Source of the DNA: DASSUW01 sp963740605
GTDB lineage: Bacteria; Actinomycetota; Thermoleophilia; Solirubrobacterales; Solirubrobacteraceae
Reading direction: 5' to 3'
Assembly: GCA_963740605.1 (NCBI GenBank)
Contig: CAVUFC010000010.1
Location: 496,001 to 560,000, forward strand
DNA: 64,000 nucleotides
Shown: piece after piece, positions 40,281-50,052 of the stretch
Position numbering within the stretch: the first letter of the stretch is position 1
Layout: the number at the start of each line of letters is the position of its first letter
Notes under the pieces: model-generated
What the model was told of the DNA's origin: nothing
Databases searched by the model: none
Seen by the model: only the letters and a program-made list of their open reading frames with translations
Translations under genes and position numbers: made by a program

Positions 40281-41271
40281 CTCCCCGCACGTGCTCGTCA
40301 TGCGCCCGATCATCCGGGCGCTCGAGCGCGAGGGAGCCGAGGTGCTCGTGACGGCGCGCGACTTCGCCCAGACCCTCGACCTCTGCCGTCGCCACGGGCT
40401 CGGCTGCGAGGCGATCGGCCACCATCGCGGCGGGCGACTGGCCGCCAAGGGCGTCGGCCTGCTGTCTCGCTCGACCGCGCTCGTGCGCTGGGCGCGCGGC
40501 CGCAAGATCGATGTCGCGCTCGGCCACGGCTCCAACGACGTGACCGTCGCGGCCGCGCTGCTGCGGATCCCGAGCGCGACGGCGTTCGACTACGAGTGGG
40601 CGAAGGTGCAGCACACCGTCAACTGCCGGCTGGCGAAGGCGATTGTGGTCCCGGACGTGATCCCGCCCGAGCGGCTCGCTCCCTACGGCGCCACGCCCGC
40701 CAAGCTGCGGCCGTACGCGGGCCTCAAGGAGGAGTACTACCTGGCGGACTTCGAGCCCGACGTAGCGGTGCTCGGCGAGCTGGGGCTCGACCCCGCCCGG
40801 CCGATCGCCGTCGTCCGCACGCCGCCGGCAGTCTCGCTCTACCACCGCTTCGAGAATCCGCTGTTCGGCGCGGTCCTCGACCGCCTGCGCGGCGAGCAGA
40901 CCGTCGTTCTCCCGCGCACGCCCGAGCAGCGCGCCGAGCTCGACGGCTTCATCGTTCCCGAGCGCGCGATCGACGCGCAGTCGCTGATCGCCTTCGCCGA
41001 CGTCGTGATCTCCGCGGGCGGCACGATGAACCGCGAGGCGGTGGCGCTCGGCACGCCGGTGTGGACCACGTTCGAAGGTCGCATGGGCGCGGTCGACGAA
41101 GCGCTGATCGCCGACGGCCGGCTGCGCCGGCTGACCCGCGCGGAGGACGTTGCACTGGAAAAGCGAGCGGCATCGAGCGCGGAGCGAACGCGTCGCGACC
41201 CCGCCGTGCTGGCCGATCTGCTGCTGTCACCGATCGGTGGTCTAAGTGCCGTAAGCCGCTTGCGGCCCTAG
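40255..41271 (+). CDS. DUF354 GT-B-like protein
   Basis: The 338-residue protein starts RVWVDLTNSPHVLVMRPIIRALEREG and has VALGHGSNDVTVAAALLRIPSATAFDYEWAKVQ and VISAGGTMNREAVALGTPVWTTFEG, typical of DUF354, a GT-B-fold family found in glycan clusters and likely to act as glycosyltransferase or epimerase. Its ATG lies inside the aminotransferase gene (26-nt overlap), so translation is coupled. Exact reaction is unknown. Confidence 0.8.
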   Translation: MRVWVDLTNSPHVLVMRPIIRALEREGAEVLVTARDFAQTLDLCRRHGLGCEAIGHHRGGRLAAKGVGLLSRSTALVRWARGRKIDVALGHGSNDVTVAAALLRIPSATAFDYEWAKVQHTVNCRLAKAIVVPDVIPPERLAPYGATPAKLRPYAGLKEEYYLADFEPDVAVLGELGLDPARPIAVVRTPPAVSLYHRFENPLFGAVLDRLRGEQTVVLPRTPEQRAELDGFIVPERAIDAQSLIAFADVVISAGGTMNREAVALGTPVWTTFEGRMGAVDEALIADGRLRRLTRAEDVALEKRAASSAERTRRDPAVLADLLLSPIGGLSAVSRLRP

Positions 41272-41281
41272 AATCTCCGCG

Positions 41282-43258
41282 ATGCGCCGCCGGATCCGTT
41301 CCGCGGCCTTTCCCGTCCACCGCCACGCCTTGCCCCAAGTCGCGCTGGACGCGGGTCTGGTCGCGCTGTCCTATTTCCTCGCCTATCGACTGCGCTTCGA
41401 CGGCGGCGTACCCCCGCGCTACGAGGATCTGTTCGACCGCACGATCGCGTTCGCGATCTGCAGCAGCATCCTGATCTTCACCGTCTTCGGGATGTACCGG
41501 CACTGGATGCGGTATTCGTCGCAGCGCGAGTACCTCCAGATCGCCCAGGCGGTGGCGGCGTCGGTGATCGCGCTCGTCGGCTACGTCGCGGTGATGCAGC
41601 CGAAGGAGCTGCTCACGCGCGAGGGATTCGTCGGCGTGTCGGTCCCGACCGGCGTGCTCGTGCTGTACGGCCTGCTGATGCTCGTGCTGCTCGGCGCCGT
41701 GCGCTACGTCGCGCACCTCGTCTACGAGCGACCGCTGCGCGGCTACCGGGCGCAACGCGGCGCCCGCTCGGTGCTGATCGTCGGCGCCGGCGACGGCGGC
41801 CGGCTGCTGCTGCGCGAGATCCTGCGCAACCCCGACCTCGGCTACCGGCCCGTCGGCTTCATCGACGACGACGACCGCAAGCGCAACGCGCGCATCGACC
41901 GTGGGCTCGAGGTGCTCGGCACCACCCAGGAGCTTCCGCACGTGCTCGAAGACGTCGAGCCCGACGAGGTCCTGATCGCGATCCCTTCGGCGCCGGGCAC
42001 GCTGCGCGCGCGCGTCGTCAGCGCGTGTCGCGAGCGGGGGGTCCCGGTCCGCACGATGCCGACCGTCTTCGAGCTGCTGCAGAACGGTTCGCAGCTCGTG
42101 CGCCAGGTGCGCGACGTGCGCGTGGAGGACATCCTCGGCCGCGAGCCGGTGCGAATGGAGACGGAGGCGACCGGGGGCTATCTCACCGGCCGGTGCGTCC
42201 TGGTCACCGGCGCGGGTGGTTCGATCGGCGCCGAGCTGTGCCGCCAGATCTCGCGCGTCGGGCCGGCGCAGCTCGTCCTCATCGACCACGCCGAGGACAA
42301 CCTGTTCGAGATCGAGCGCGAGCTGGTGGAGGACCGGCACGCGCTGAACACCTGTGCGGTGCTCGCCGACTGCAAGGAAGAGGAGCGGATGCGCGAGGTG
42401 TTCGCGCAGTACCGCCCGACCGTCGTCTTCCACGCCGCCGCCTACAAGCACGTCGGCCTGATGGAGGCCAACCCCGTCGAGGCCGTGCGCAACAACGCGC
42501 TCGCGACGCGGGTCATGGCGCGCGTGGCCGGCGACATCGGGACCAAGGTGTTCGTGCTCGTGTCGACCGACAAGGCCGTCTCGCCCGCGACCGTGATGGG
42601 CGCGTCGAAGGCGCTCGCCGAGTGGGCGATCGAGGCCGCCGACTGCCGCTATCCCGACACGTCGTTCAGCGCCGTCCGGTTCGGCAACGTCCTCGGCTCC
42701 TCCGGCTCGGTCGTGCCGATCTTCCGCCGCCAGATCGCCGCCGGCGGCCCGGTCACGGTGACCGACTCTCAGATGACGCGATTCTTCATGACGATCCCCG
42801 AGGCGGTGCAGCTGGTGATCCGCTCGGGTTCGCTCGCACGCGGCGGCGAGACGTTCGTGCTCGACATGGGCGACCCGGTGTCGATCCTCGACCTGGCGAA
42901 GGACATGATCCGCTTCGCGCAGCTCGAGCCCGGCAAGGACATCGCGATCGAGATCATCGGCCGGCGGCCGGGCGAGAAGCTCCACGAGGAGCTGTTCAAT
43001 ACGTACGAGCGCCCAGAGCCGACGCCGGCGGGCAAGATCCTGCGCGCCGAGCGGCCGGCGATCGACCCCGCGTGGGTCGAGGAGACGTTCAGCCAGATCG
43101 GCCTGCTGGTGCTCGAGGGCGATGCCGCCACGCTGGCGGCGACGGTCGCCGAACTGGCAGCGGTGCGCGCTCCGGCGGAGGTCCCGGAGCCGGCCGAGAC
43201 GGTCCCCGGCGAGAGCGAGATCGGGTCGGATAGCGCCGCCGACCGGATCGCCTCCTAG
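41282..43258 (+). CDS. Membrane-bound FlaA1/CapD-type nucleotide-sugar dehydratase
   Basis: The 658-residue protein has four N-terminal membrane helices (about 20-130), a Rossmann CoA-binding-like domain (RSVLIVGAGDGGRLLLREIL, about 160), and a C-terminal SDR. The SDR has VLVTGAGGSIGAELCRQI, AAYKHVGLMEANPVEAVRNN, STDKAVSPATVMGASK and VRFGNVLGSSGSVVPIF. It resembles WbpM/PglF, which make 4-keto-6-deoxy sugars. It follows DUF354 by 10 nt and likely feeds the DegT aminotransferase in this operon. Confidence 0.9.
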   Translation: MRRRIRSAAFPVHRHALPQVALDAGLVALSYFLAYRLRFDGGVPPRYEDLFDRTIAFAICSSILIFTVFGMYRHWMRYSSQREYLQIAQAVAASVIALVGYVAVMQPKELLTREGFVGVSVPTGVLVLYGLLMLVLLGAVRYVAHLVYERPLRGYRAQRGARSVLIVGAGDGGRLLLREILRNPDLGYRPVGFIDDDDRKRNARIDRGLEVLGTTQELPHVLEDVEPDEVLIAIPSAPGTLRARVVSACRERGVPVRTMPTVFELLQNGSQLVRQVRDVRVEDILGREPVRMETEATGGYLTGRCVLVTGAGGSIGAELCRQISRVGPAQLVLIDHAEDNLFEIERELVEDRHALNTCAVLADCKEEERMREVFAQYRPTVVFHAAAYKHVGLMEANPVEAVRNNALATRVMARVAGDIGTKVFVLVSTDKAVSPATVMGASKALAEWAIEAADCRYPDTSFSAVRFGNVLGSSGSVVPIFRRQIAAGGPVTVTDSQMTRFFMTIPEAVQLVIRSGSLARGGETFVLDMGDPVSILDLAKDMIRFAQLEPGKDIAIEIIGRRPGEKLHEELFNTYERPEPTPAGKILRAERPAIDPAWVEETFSQIGLLVLEGDAATLAATVAELAAVRAPAEVPEPAETVPGESEIGSDSAADRIAS

Positions 43259-43276
43259 AATCACCCGCTCGGCTCA

Positions 43277-44563
43277 ATGGCCCCTCTATTTGCGTTCTCG
43301 CTCCAGCATGAGGTCGAGAAGTACGGCGCCTACGTCGGGCTCGCCGCTTTTCTCGGCCTCGCGGTTCTGACCGTCCTCTACTTCGCGCAGGCGCGCGAGC
43401 TCAAACGCCTGCGCGACTGGGCCGGCCGCGCGCCCGAGCGCGCACAGGAGATCGAGGCGCGCGTCGTCGCGACCGCCGACGAGCTGCGGCGAACGCCGGA
43501 ACCCGCGGCCGCGGCGTCCGGAACGGTCGGCCCGGCCCTACCTGTGGCGAAGCCCGTGCCGAGCGGTAACGGCCGCGGCACCGGCACGCCCGCGCCGATC
43601 CCGATCGGCCCGCGCCCGGCCGTCGCCGTGGCGGCCGCTGCCGCCCGCGCTGCCGAGGCCGGCGCGGTGGCGACCGAGGACGCGCCCGAGAGCACCGAGG
43701 TCGACGCTCCTGTGCCCGCCGAGGTCCCCGTGGGCGAAGCCACGCAGGTACATCCCGCACCGGCGGAGGCCGACGAGGCTGACGACACCGGCGATGAGGC
43801 GGTCGCGGAGGTGTCTACGGAGCCCGACGGCACGTCTCCCGACACCGGCGAGGAGGAGGCCGCCGCGCCGTCGGGCAACGGCACCGGCTCCAATCCGCCG
43901 GTGATCCCGCGCGCGACCCCGCGCCCGCAGCCGGCCGCGCCGCTCCGCGCGCCCACCGCCTCTCGCACCGCCAACGTCCCACCGCGTCGCCCGGCCACCC
44001 CCGCGCCGCGGGGCAGCGACCAAGGTTCCTCGCGCGCGACACGCTTCACGCTCATCGCGCTCGGGGGCATCGTCGTCGTCGCCCTGCTCGCGTTCGGCGC
44101 CACCAAGCTGTTCGGTGGCGGCGACGACACGCCGACGCAGGCGCCCAACGTCGCGCAGTCGCCGACCGGGACGTCCGACTCCGGGAACAGCGGCGGCGGC
44201 AGCAGCGGCAGCGCCGACGTCTCCAGTCAGCGGCCCGACACCGTCGTCACCGTGCTCAACGGCACGCCGAGCGACGGGCTGGCGGGCACGACCCGCGACA
44301 AGCTGGTCAAGGCGGGCTACTCGGACGCGAGCGGCTTGGTGCGGACGGGCAACAACACCGACCAGCAGCGCCAGGACTCGATCGTCTACTACGCGCCCGG
44401 CCAGCGGCGCATGGCGCGCGACGTCGCGCGGGTGCTCGGGATCACCACCACGCCCGAGGCGATCGACGCGGACACGCTCGCCCTGGCCAACAACACAGGT
44501 GAGGGCGCGGCCGGCCACGAGACCGATGTCGTGGTCATCGTCGCCCTCGACCAGGCGCCATAG
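43277..44563 (+). CDS. Membrane protein with C-terminal LytR_C domain
   Basis: The 428-residue protein has one hydrophobic helix near 17-35 and a second at about 257-280 (LIALGGIVVVALLAFGATKLF). A long Pro/Ala/Thr-rich linker lies between. The C-terminal part (about 320-425) is a LytR_C domain (VVTVLNGTPSDGLAGTTRDKLVKAGY ... VVVIVALDQ). LytR_C domains occur on proteins of wall glycopolymer attachment, but the catalytic LCP domain is absent. It starts 18 nt after the dehydratase and abuts the next gene. Confidence 0.8.
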   Translation: MAPLFAFSLQHEVEKYGAYVGLAAFLGLAVLTVLYFAQARELKRLRDWAGRAPERAQEIEARVVATADELRRTPEPAAAASGTVGPALPVAKPVPSGNGRGTGTPAPIPIGPRPAVAVAAAAARAAEAGAVATEDAPESTEVDAPVPAEVPVGEATQVHPAPAEADEADDTGDEAVAEVSTEPDGTSPDTGEEEAAAPSGNGTGSNPPVIPRATPRPQPAAPLRAPTASRTANVPPRRPATPAPRGSDQGSSRATRFTLIALGGIVVVALLAFGATKLFGGGDDTPTQAPNVAQSPTGTSDSGNSGGGSSGSADVSSQRPDTVVTVLNGTPSDGLAGTTRDKLVKAGYSDASGLVRTGNNTDQQRQDSIVYYAPGQRRMARDVARVLGITTTPEAIDADTLALANNTGEGAAGHETDVVVIVALDQAP

Positions 44564-46435
44564 TTGACGCGGCTCGCCCGCGCCGTCTTCATCCTGCTCG
44601 TCGGCGCAACGGTGGCGGCCTTCTTCACCGCGCAGCGCCTCAAGGGCGAGCCCGCCGTCGCGCAGGTACGCGGCCTGACGCACGTGTTCTCGCCCAACGG
44701 CGACCACTTCAAGGACATCAACCGCTTCACCGTCGAGCTGCGGGAGCGCAGCGATGTGTCGGTCGATGTCGTCGACGCCGGCGGCGATGCGGTCCGGCGG
44801 CTCGTCGACAACGCCATGGTCGGCCCGCAGAAGCCGCTGCAGCTGCGCTGGGACGGCCGCACCGCTGCCGGCAAGCGCGTGGCCGACGGGCGCTACCGCG
44901 TGCGGGTGACGCTGCGCCGTGAGGGGCGGTCGGTGACGGTGCCGCGCACGACACTGGTGGACACGCAGCCGCCGCGGCCGCGGGTCAGGAGCATCCAACC
45001 CGGCTCGATCGTCGCCGTCGGCACGACGCCGATCCGCATCGAGGTCGGGTCGGTGTCGCGTCGGCTCTCCAAGCGCGCCAGGGTCTATCGCGTCGACGAC
45101 GGCGCGCCGCGGGTGGTCGCGGACCTGCCGCTCGTCACCGACACGCGCGAGCTCGAATGGGACGGCCGCGTCGGCGGCAAGCCCGCACCGGTCGGCGAGT
45201 ACCTCGTGCAGGTCATCGCGCGCGACCGCGCCGGCAATGAGGCGACGGTGCCGGCGAAGGTGCCGCCCGACCGCGGCGAGACGCGCGGCGTCCCGGGCCT
45301 GACGATCCGTGCGATCGCCGCCGAGCCGCCCGTCCACCCGATCACGGCGGGCTCGAAGGTCACGATCAACGTCGATGCGCGAGGCCACGCCTACCACTGG
45401 AGCCTGCGCCGTCTCGGTACCGTCCGCCCGGTCGCACGCGGCAAGGTGAAGGCGAAACAGCCGCTACGGCTGACCGCGCCCGCCGGCAACTCGGGCGTCT
45501 ACATCCTCAACCTCGCCGCCGGCACGCACACGACGCGGATCCCGATTCTCGTGCAGTCGCGCGAGCGCGCGCGCATGCTCGTCGTCCTGCCGACGATGAC
45601 GTGGACCGGTACGCAGCCGGTCGACGAGGACCACGACGGCGTGCTCAACACGTTCACCACCGGCGCGCCGATCAGCTGGCCGCGCGTGCAGCCCCACGAT
45701 CTCCCCGCCGACCTGCTCACGAACGTCGCACCGGTCCTCCGGTTGCTCGACCGCGCCCGCGTCAAGTACGACCTCACGAGCGACCTCGACCTCGCGCTGT
45801 CGCGCTCGCCGCGCGCGTCCGACCGCCCGGGCGTGCTGCTGCTCGGCGCCGAGCGCTGGATCTCGCGCGGCTACGCGCGCCGCCTGCGCCAGTACGTGCT
45901 CGACGGCGGCCGGCTCGCGACGATCGGGGTCGACAGCCTGCGCCGCGGCGTCACGCTGCGCGCCAACACGAGCGCGAGCGCTGGCCGGCTTCTGCGTCCG
46001 ACGCAGCCGTCGGACACCGATCCGTTCGGCGTCCGCTACCGGCCGCTGCGCCACACCGACTCGCCGGCCGAGCTGACGCTGATCGGCGGTGACGCGTCGT
46101 ACGGGCTGCTGGAGGGCACCGACGGCACGCTCAGCGGCTTCAGCGACCTCGAGGAGACCGAGCCGCCGGAGAACGGCCACGGGAGCCTGCTCGCCGCCCT
46201 CGGCATCGGGACCGCAGCGTCGGCCGATCAGGGCGACGTTCCCGAGCAGCTCCCCGACGAGCAGCGGCCCGCGCTGGCGGCGACCGAGATCGGCAAGGGC
46301 GTGATGATCCGCGTCGGCCTACCGCAGTGGAGCCGGCGGTTGAGCGACCGCGAGGTCGCGCAGATCACGCTCAACATCGCGGACATCCTGCGCCGCGTGC
46401 CGACGCAGATTCATACGGTGCCGACCGGTCCCTAG
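44564..46435 (+). CDS. Surface protein with FlgD-like Ig domains and DMFase-like C-terminal domain
   Basis: The 623-residue protein has an N-terminal membrane anchor (about 3-24), two FlgD-type Ig-like repeats (about 37-115 with LRWDGRTAAGKRVADGRYRVRV; about 120-215 with LEWDGRVGGKPAPVGEYLVQV), and a C-terminal domain of about 400 residues. The last resembles the N,N-dimethylformamidase beta-subunit/gasdermin-like glutamine amidotransferase fold. The TTG start directly follows the LytR_C stop. It probably displays at the cell surface; role unknown. Its last 4 nt overlap a convergent gene. Confidence 0.72.
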   Translation: MTRLARAVFILLVGATVAAFFTAQRLKGEPAVAQVRGLTHVFSPNGDHFKDINRFTVELRERSDVSVDVVDAGGDAVRRLVDNAMVGPQKPLQLRWDGRTAAGKRVADGRYRVRVTLRREGRSVTVPRTTLVDTQPPRPRVRSIQPGSIVAVGTTPIRIEVGSVSRRLSKRARVYRVDDGAPRVVADLPLVTDTRELEWDGRVGGKPAPVGEYLVQVIARDRAGNEATVPAKVPPDRGETRGVPGLTIRAIAAEPPVHPITAGSKVTINVDARGHAYHWSLRRLGTVRPVARGKVKAKQPLRLTAPAGNSGVYILNLAAGTHTTRIPILVQSRERARMLVVLPTMTWTGTQPVDEDHDGVLNTFTTGAPISWPRVQPHDLPADLLTNVAPVLRLLDRARVKYDLTSDLDLALSRSPRASDRPGVLLLGAERWISRGYARRLRQYVLDGGRLATIGVDSLRRGVTLRANTSASAGRLLRPTQPSDTDPFGVRYRPLRHTDSPAELTLIGGDASYGLLEGTDGTLSGFSDLEETEPPENGHGSLLAALGIGTAASADQGDVPEQLPDEQRPALAATEIGKGVMIRVGLPQWSRRLSDREVAQITLNIADILRRVPTQIHTVPTGP

Positions 46436-47028
46436 CGAATGTCGGCCCGGTCGGACCCGAGCCGGCCGCTCTCGACGCCGAGCGCTTCCAGGCGCTCCCA
46501 CAACGGCAGGTTCTGCGTGCGCGCCGGCGCGTTGGTGTACTCGAGGTGCATCGTCGCGCGCTCGATCGCGCGGTCGTGCAGCGCCCGCTCGCGGTCGCCG
46601 GCGGGCGGCGTGTACGGCCCGTACCAGAGCTCGGCGTCGAAGTGGATGTCCCGCAGCGCGCGGGCGAGCGGGTACTGGTCGGGATGGAAGACGATCAGCG
46701 CGGCCGGGAAGCCCGGCAGCCGCAGCCGCTTCGCCTGCAGGCCGGACATCGCGTCGGCGACGGTCTCGCTCATACGTGCCAGGCCACCGTACGTGAGCCG
46801 CGGCGGGTCGACGGCGACGACGCCGGGCGCCGTCAGCAGATCGTCGGCTCGCTCGCGCTGCTCGAACTGCTCGAGCTCGACCGGCAGCAGCAGCACGCCG
46901 AGCGGAATCTCCTCGCGGAAGCGGGCGGCTTCGTCCTCGGCCATGCGGCCCCAGCTGAAGATGCCGCCGCGCTGGCGCGGCAGGTGCCGCCCCGTCCGCC
47001 AGCCGTAGCCTCCACCCGGATCGGTCAT
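46432..47028 (-). CDS. Hypothetical protein next to LtrA
   Basis: I recognise no family for this 198-residue soluble protein. It begins with a Gly/Arg-rich segment (PGGGYGWRTGRHLPRQRGG), then has mixed alpha/beta sequence with AALIVFHPDQYPLARALRDIHFDAELWYGPY and ends with Asp/Arg-rich residues. The high His/Tyr/Trp content suggests a folded enzyme rather than a shadow. It overlaps the ltrA stop by 4 nt and is co-transcribed behind it. Confidence 0.65.
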   Translation of the reverse strand: MTDPGGGYGWRTGRHLPRQRGGIFSWGRMAEDEAARFREEIPLGVLLLPVELEQFEQRERADDLLTAPGVVAVDPPRLTYGGLARMSETVADAMSGLQAKRLRLPGFPAALIVFHPDQYPLARALRDIHFDAELWYGPYTPPAGDRERALHDRAIERATMHLEYTNAPARTQNLPLWERLEALGVESGRLGSDRADIR

Positions 47029-48167
47029 GCCGCCACCCGTACCCGGGCGCGGGCCTCGCGGAAGCGGATCGCCTCATAGGCGATCAGCGCGGCCGAGATC
47101 GCGGTGACCGCCGCGAGCGCGGGAATCGCGTTCACGTTGGCGGCGAGCGGGATGCACGCGAGCAGCAGCAACGCCGCCCACAGCCGCTGGACGCCGACGT
47201 CGCCGGTGGTGCGGAGCTTGAACGCGACGTGGGCGAGCAGGTACAGCGCCACACCGCCGCACAGTGCGGCCGCCGCCTCTGGGGCGAGCGTCTCGCCGAC
47301 GTGCCCGACGACCTGCTCGACCCCGAGGGCGAACAGCTCGATCCCGGCGATCATCGGCAGGTGCAGGTACGCGAAGGCGTCGCGCGCGAGGGTGTTGCGC
47401 ACCACGCCGGTCAGCTCGGCGAGCCGGTGCGCGGCGAGCATCGCCACGACGTCGAAGTAGGCCCACCACAGCGCCGCCGACGTCAGCAGCGACAGCACGG
47501 CGGCGACGCCGATCGCGGCATCGAGCTCCTCGTCGCCCGCGCCGACGCCGATCGCGACGATCGACTCACCGAGCGCGATGATGATGATCAGCTGGAAGCG
47601 CTCGGCGAAGTGGGCCGGGTGGACGCGGTAGCCGGCGACGCCGCGCACGAACGGGCCGCCGTAGTCGAGCAGCAGCGCCAGCACCCACAGCGCCGCCTGC
47701 GGGACGCCGTCGGTGAACGACGCGGCCACCAGCAGCAGGGGGCCGGTGATCGCCGTCGGGAGCAGCTTGCCGACGGCGACGTGCACTTCCGGGTCCTCGA
47801 GGCTGGAGACCCAGTACAGCGCGAGGTGGGCCATCCGCATCGCCAGGTAGGCAAGCGCGAACAGCAGCGCGTGGGCGTCGAACGCCTCGGGCACCGCAAG
47901 GGCGACGAGGACCATCGCGCCCATCGCGACGAACACGACCACGCGGGCGCGCCCGTCCTCGCCCGAGACGTGGTTGGTGAGCCAGGCGTATGCGGCCCAG
48001 CCCCACCACAGCGCCGCCAGCACGAGCAGGCCCTGGCCGATGCTCGCCCACGACAGATCGTGCGCCATCAGCGCGGTCACCCGCGTGATCGCGAACACGA
48101 ACACGAGGTCGAAGAACAGCTCGAGCGGGGTGACGCGCTGCTCGTACGTCTCGACGGGTGCCGCCAT
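47025..48167 (-). CDS. LtrA-family (low temperature requirement A) membrane protein
   Basis: The 380-residue protein has about ten membrane helices. It shows the LtrA signatures RVTPLELFFDLVFVFAITRVTALMAH, WWGWAAYAWLTNHV, ERFQLIIIIALGESIVAIGVG and ALWWAYFDV. Named from Listeria growth at low temperature, the family's biochemical role is not known. The ATG lies 10 nt from the GT2 gene stop on the same strand, so the three minus-strand genes here likely form one operon. Confidence 0.88.
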   Translation of the reverse strand: MAAPVETYEQRVTPLELFFDLVFVFAITRVTALMAHDLSWASIGQGLLVLAALWWGWAAYAWLTNHVSGEDGRARVVVFVAMGAMVLVALAVPEAFDAHALLFALAYLAMRMAHLALYWVSSLEDPEVHVAVGKLLPTAITGPLLLVAASFTDGVPQAALWVLALLLDYGGPFVRGVAGYRVHPAHFAERFQLIIIIALGESIVAIGVGAGDEELDAAIGVAAVLSLLTSAALWWAYFDVVAMLAAHRLAELTGVVRNTLARDAFAYLHLPMIAGIELFALGVEQVVGHVGETLAPEAAAALCGGVALYLLAHVAFKLRTTGDVGVQRLWAALLLLACIPLAANVNAIPALAAVTAISAALIAYEAIRFREARARVRVAA

Positions 48168-48177
48168 GGAACCGACG

Positions 48178-48828
48178 TTACTGCTCGTCGTGGTGCACGG
48201 CCCTGGCCTCGGGCACGTACAGCACTCTCCATCCCTTGTCGTGCAAACGGCGGCAGAACTCCATCTCGCCGGCGTCGAGCCAGTCGACGGCCTCGGCGGC
48301 GTCGCGGCGGACGAGCAGCGCCGCGGCCGGCGCCCAGTCGACGCTGCGCACCCGCGGCCCGTGGCTCTGGACGAGCCGCCGCTTGAGGCCCACGAGCGAG
48401 AGCAGCGCCGTGGCAGGGCTGGGGAAGCGCCATGCGGACGGCTGCTGAGTGCCGTCGGCGTTTACGAGGGTGGCGCCGGCCGCGCCGGCGTCGGCGGCCT
48501 CTGCGAGCGCGCCGTGCAGCGCCACCGTGGCGCCCGGCTCGAGCTCGGAGTCCTCGTTGAGCAGCAGGCAGAAGCGGCCGCGGGCGCGGCGCAGCAGGGC
48601 CGACGCGGCCTCCCCGCGGTCGTAGCGGCGGTCGACGGCCAGGACGTCGGTCGTGACCGGGTGCGAGCGCGCGGCGTCGGCCGAGCCATCCCATGACGCG
48701 TTGTCGAGCACGAGCGTCTCGGTCTCGAAATCCACGGTCGCGCGCTCGCGGGCGATGGCGTCCAGGCAGTAGTTCAGGAGCTGGCGCTGATCCGTGTTGA
48801 CGACGCAGTAGCTGAGCTCGACGTCCAT
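48178..48828 (-). CDS. Short GT2-family glycosyltransferase
   Basis: The 216-residue GT-A protein has SYCVVNTDQRQLLNYCLDAI, LVLDNASWDGSADAARSHP, the metal-site region LLLNEDSELEPGATVAL, and AALLVRRDAAEAVDWLDAGEMEFCRRLHDKGWRVLYVP. These match rhamnosyltransferase-like GT2 enzymes. It lacks a C-terminal extension and so is shorter than usual. It diverges from the GT2/phosphoglycosyl operon at 48919, suggesting shared work on an envelope glycan. Confidence 0.8.
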   Translation of the reverse strand: MDVELSYCVVNTDQRQLLNYCLDAIARERATVDFETETLVLDNASWDGSADAARSHPVTTDVLAVDRRYDRGEAASALLRRARGRFCLLLNEDSELEPGATVALHGALAEAADAGAAGATLVNADGTQQPSAWRFPSPATALLSLVGLKRRLVQSHGPRVRSVDWAPAAALLVRRDAAEAVDWLDAGEMEFCRRLHDKGWRVLYVPEARAVHHDEQ

Positions 48829-48918
48829 GCCAGGTCGGATACTGCCATCCCGCCGTCACGGGTGTGCTCGCCGGACACTCGTTCGTTGCTTTTCCCGCTT
48901 CTGCCAGGATGCCCCGCC

Positions 48919-50052
48919 GTGCGTGCCCTGTTCTGGATGTCCGCTGCGCTGCTCACCTGGGCCCAAGTGGGGTACGGCCTCTTCCTGGCCGCGCTGCGGC
49001 GAATCGGTGCTCCGGCCTTCAGCCCGCCGTCGCCCAACGGCGTGCGGCCGCGGGTGTCGCTGATCGTCGCCGCCTATCGCGAGGAGTCCGTGATCGCCGA
49101 GAAGGTCGCCAACGCGCTCGCGCTCGACTGGCCGCGCGACCGGCTCGAGCTGATCGTGGCGGTCGACGGCGGCGGCGAGCCGGGCGCCGACTTCACCGCG
49201 CAGCGCGCCCGCGCCGCCGGGGCGGACGTCGTGCTCGAGCTGGCGCGCATGGGCAAGTACCGCGCGCAGGACACCGCGGTCGGGCAGGCGAGCGGCGACC
49301 TGCTGGCGTTCTCCGACGCCAACGCGCTGTGGGATCGCGACGCTCTGGCCCATCTCGCCGCCGCCTTCAGCGATCCGGAGGTCGGCTACGCGTGCGGCCA
49401 GGTCCGCTTCGTCAACGAGGCCGGCACCAACCAGGAGGGCCTCTACTGGCGCTACGACATGTGGCTTCGGCGCAACGAGTCCGCTCTGGCGTCGGTGACC
49501 GCCGGCAACGGCGCGATCTACGCCGTGCGGCCGCAGGACTACGCGCAGCTCGGGCCGGGCATGGGACACGACCTCGCGTTCCCGTTCCACATGGTCAAGC
49601 ACGGGCGTCGCGCGGTCTACGTGCCTCGCGCGCGGGCGGTGGAGAAGATGGTCCCGACCGTCGAGGGCGAGTGGGCCCGCAAGCGGCGGATGATGACCCA
49701 CGCCTGGCCGATCATCGTGCGCGGCGGGCTGCTCGACCCGCGCGGCTACGGCCCGCTGTACGGGGTGATGATCGCCTCGCACCGGGTGCTGCGCTACGCG
49801 ACGCCGCTGCTGCACGTGCTGCTCGCGATCGCGACGCTGGCGCTGCTGCCGCGCGGGCGCACGTACGTGGCGGCGGCGGCCGCCCAGGCGGCGCTGCTCG
49901 CGGGAGCGGCGGCGGGCAGTCGCGTCCGCTCGCGGCCGCTGCTGGTGGCGCGCTACTACGTGCTCACGACCGCCGCCCTGGCCGCCGGCCTGTTCGACTG
50001 GCTGCGGTACGGCACCGAGATCGGCTGGGAGGCCCCGGAGGGCACGCGGTGA
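48919..50052 (+). CDS. Membrane GT2 glycosyltransferase
   Basis: This is a processive-type GT2 enzyme of about 377 residues. One N-terminal membrane helix precedes the GT-A domain (PRVSLIVAAYREESVIAEKVANAL, LIVAVDGGGEPG, LLAFSDANALWDRDALAHL with the metal-binding Asp pair, GMGHDLAFPFHMVKHG, and EGEWARKRRMMTHAW in place of the usual QxxRW). Two to three C-terminal helices follow. I prefer GTG at 48919 (AGGA upstream) over ATG-like starts at 48862, which overlap the divergent GT2 promoter. It overlaps the phosphoglycosyl transferase by 4 nt. Confidence 0.83.
   Translation: MRALFWMSAALLTWAQVGYGLFLAALRRIGAPAFSPPSPNGVRPRVSLIVAAYREESVIAEKVANALALDWPRDRLELIVAVDGGGEPGADFTAQRARAAGADVVLELARMGKYRAQDTAVGQASGDLLAFSDANALWDRDALAHLAAAFSDPEVGYACGQVRFVNEAGTNQEGLYWRYDMWLRRNESALASVTAGNGAIYAVRPQDYAQLGPGMGHDLAFPFHMVKHGRRAVYVPRARAVEKMVPTVEGEWARKRRMMTHAWPIIVRGGLLDPRGYGPLYGVMIASHRVLRYATPLLHVLLAIATLALLPRGRTYVAAAAAQAALLAGAAAGSRVRSRPLLVARYYVLTTAALAAGLFDWLRYGTEIGWEAPEGTR

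Noticed and set aside
40949..43264. Minus-strand open frame of 771 codons opposite the FlaA1/CapD-type gene.
   Set aside because: Composition is typical of antisense frames (Asp/Arg/His/Gln-rich) and the sense gene is firm.
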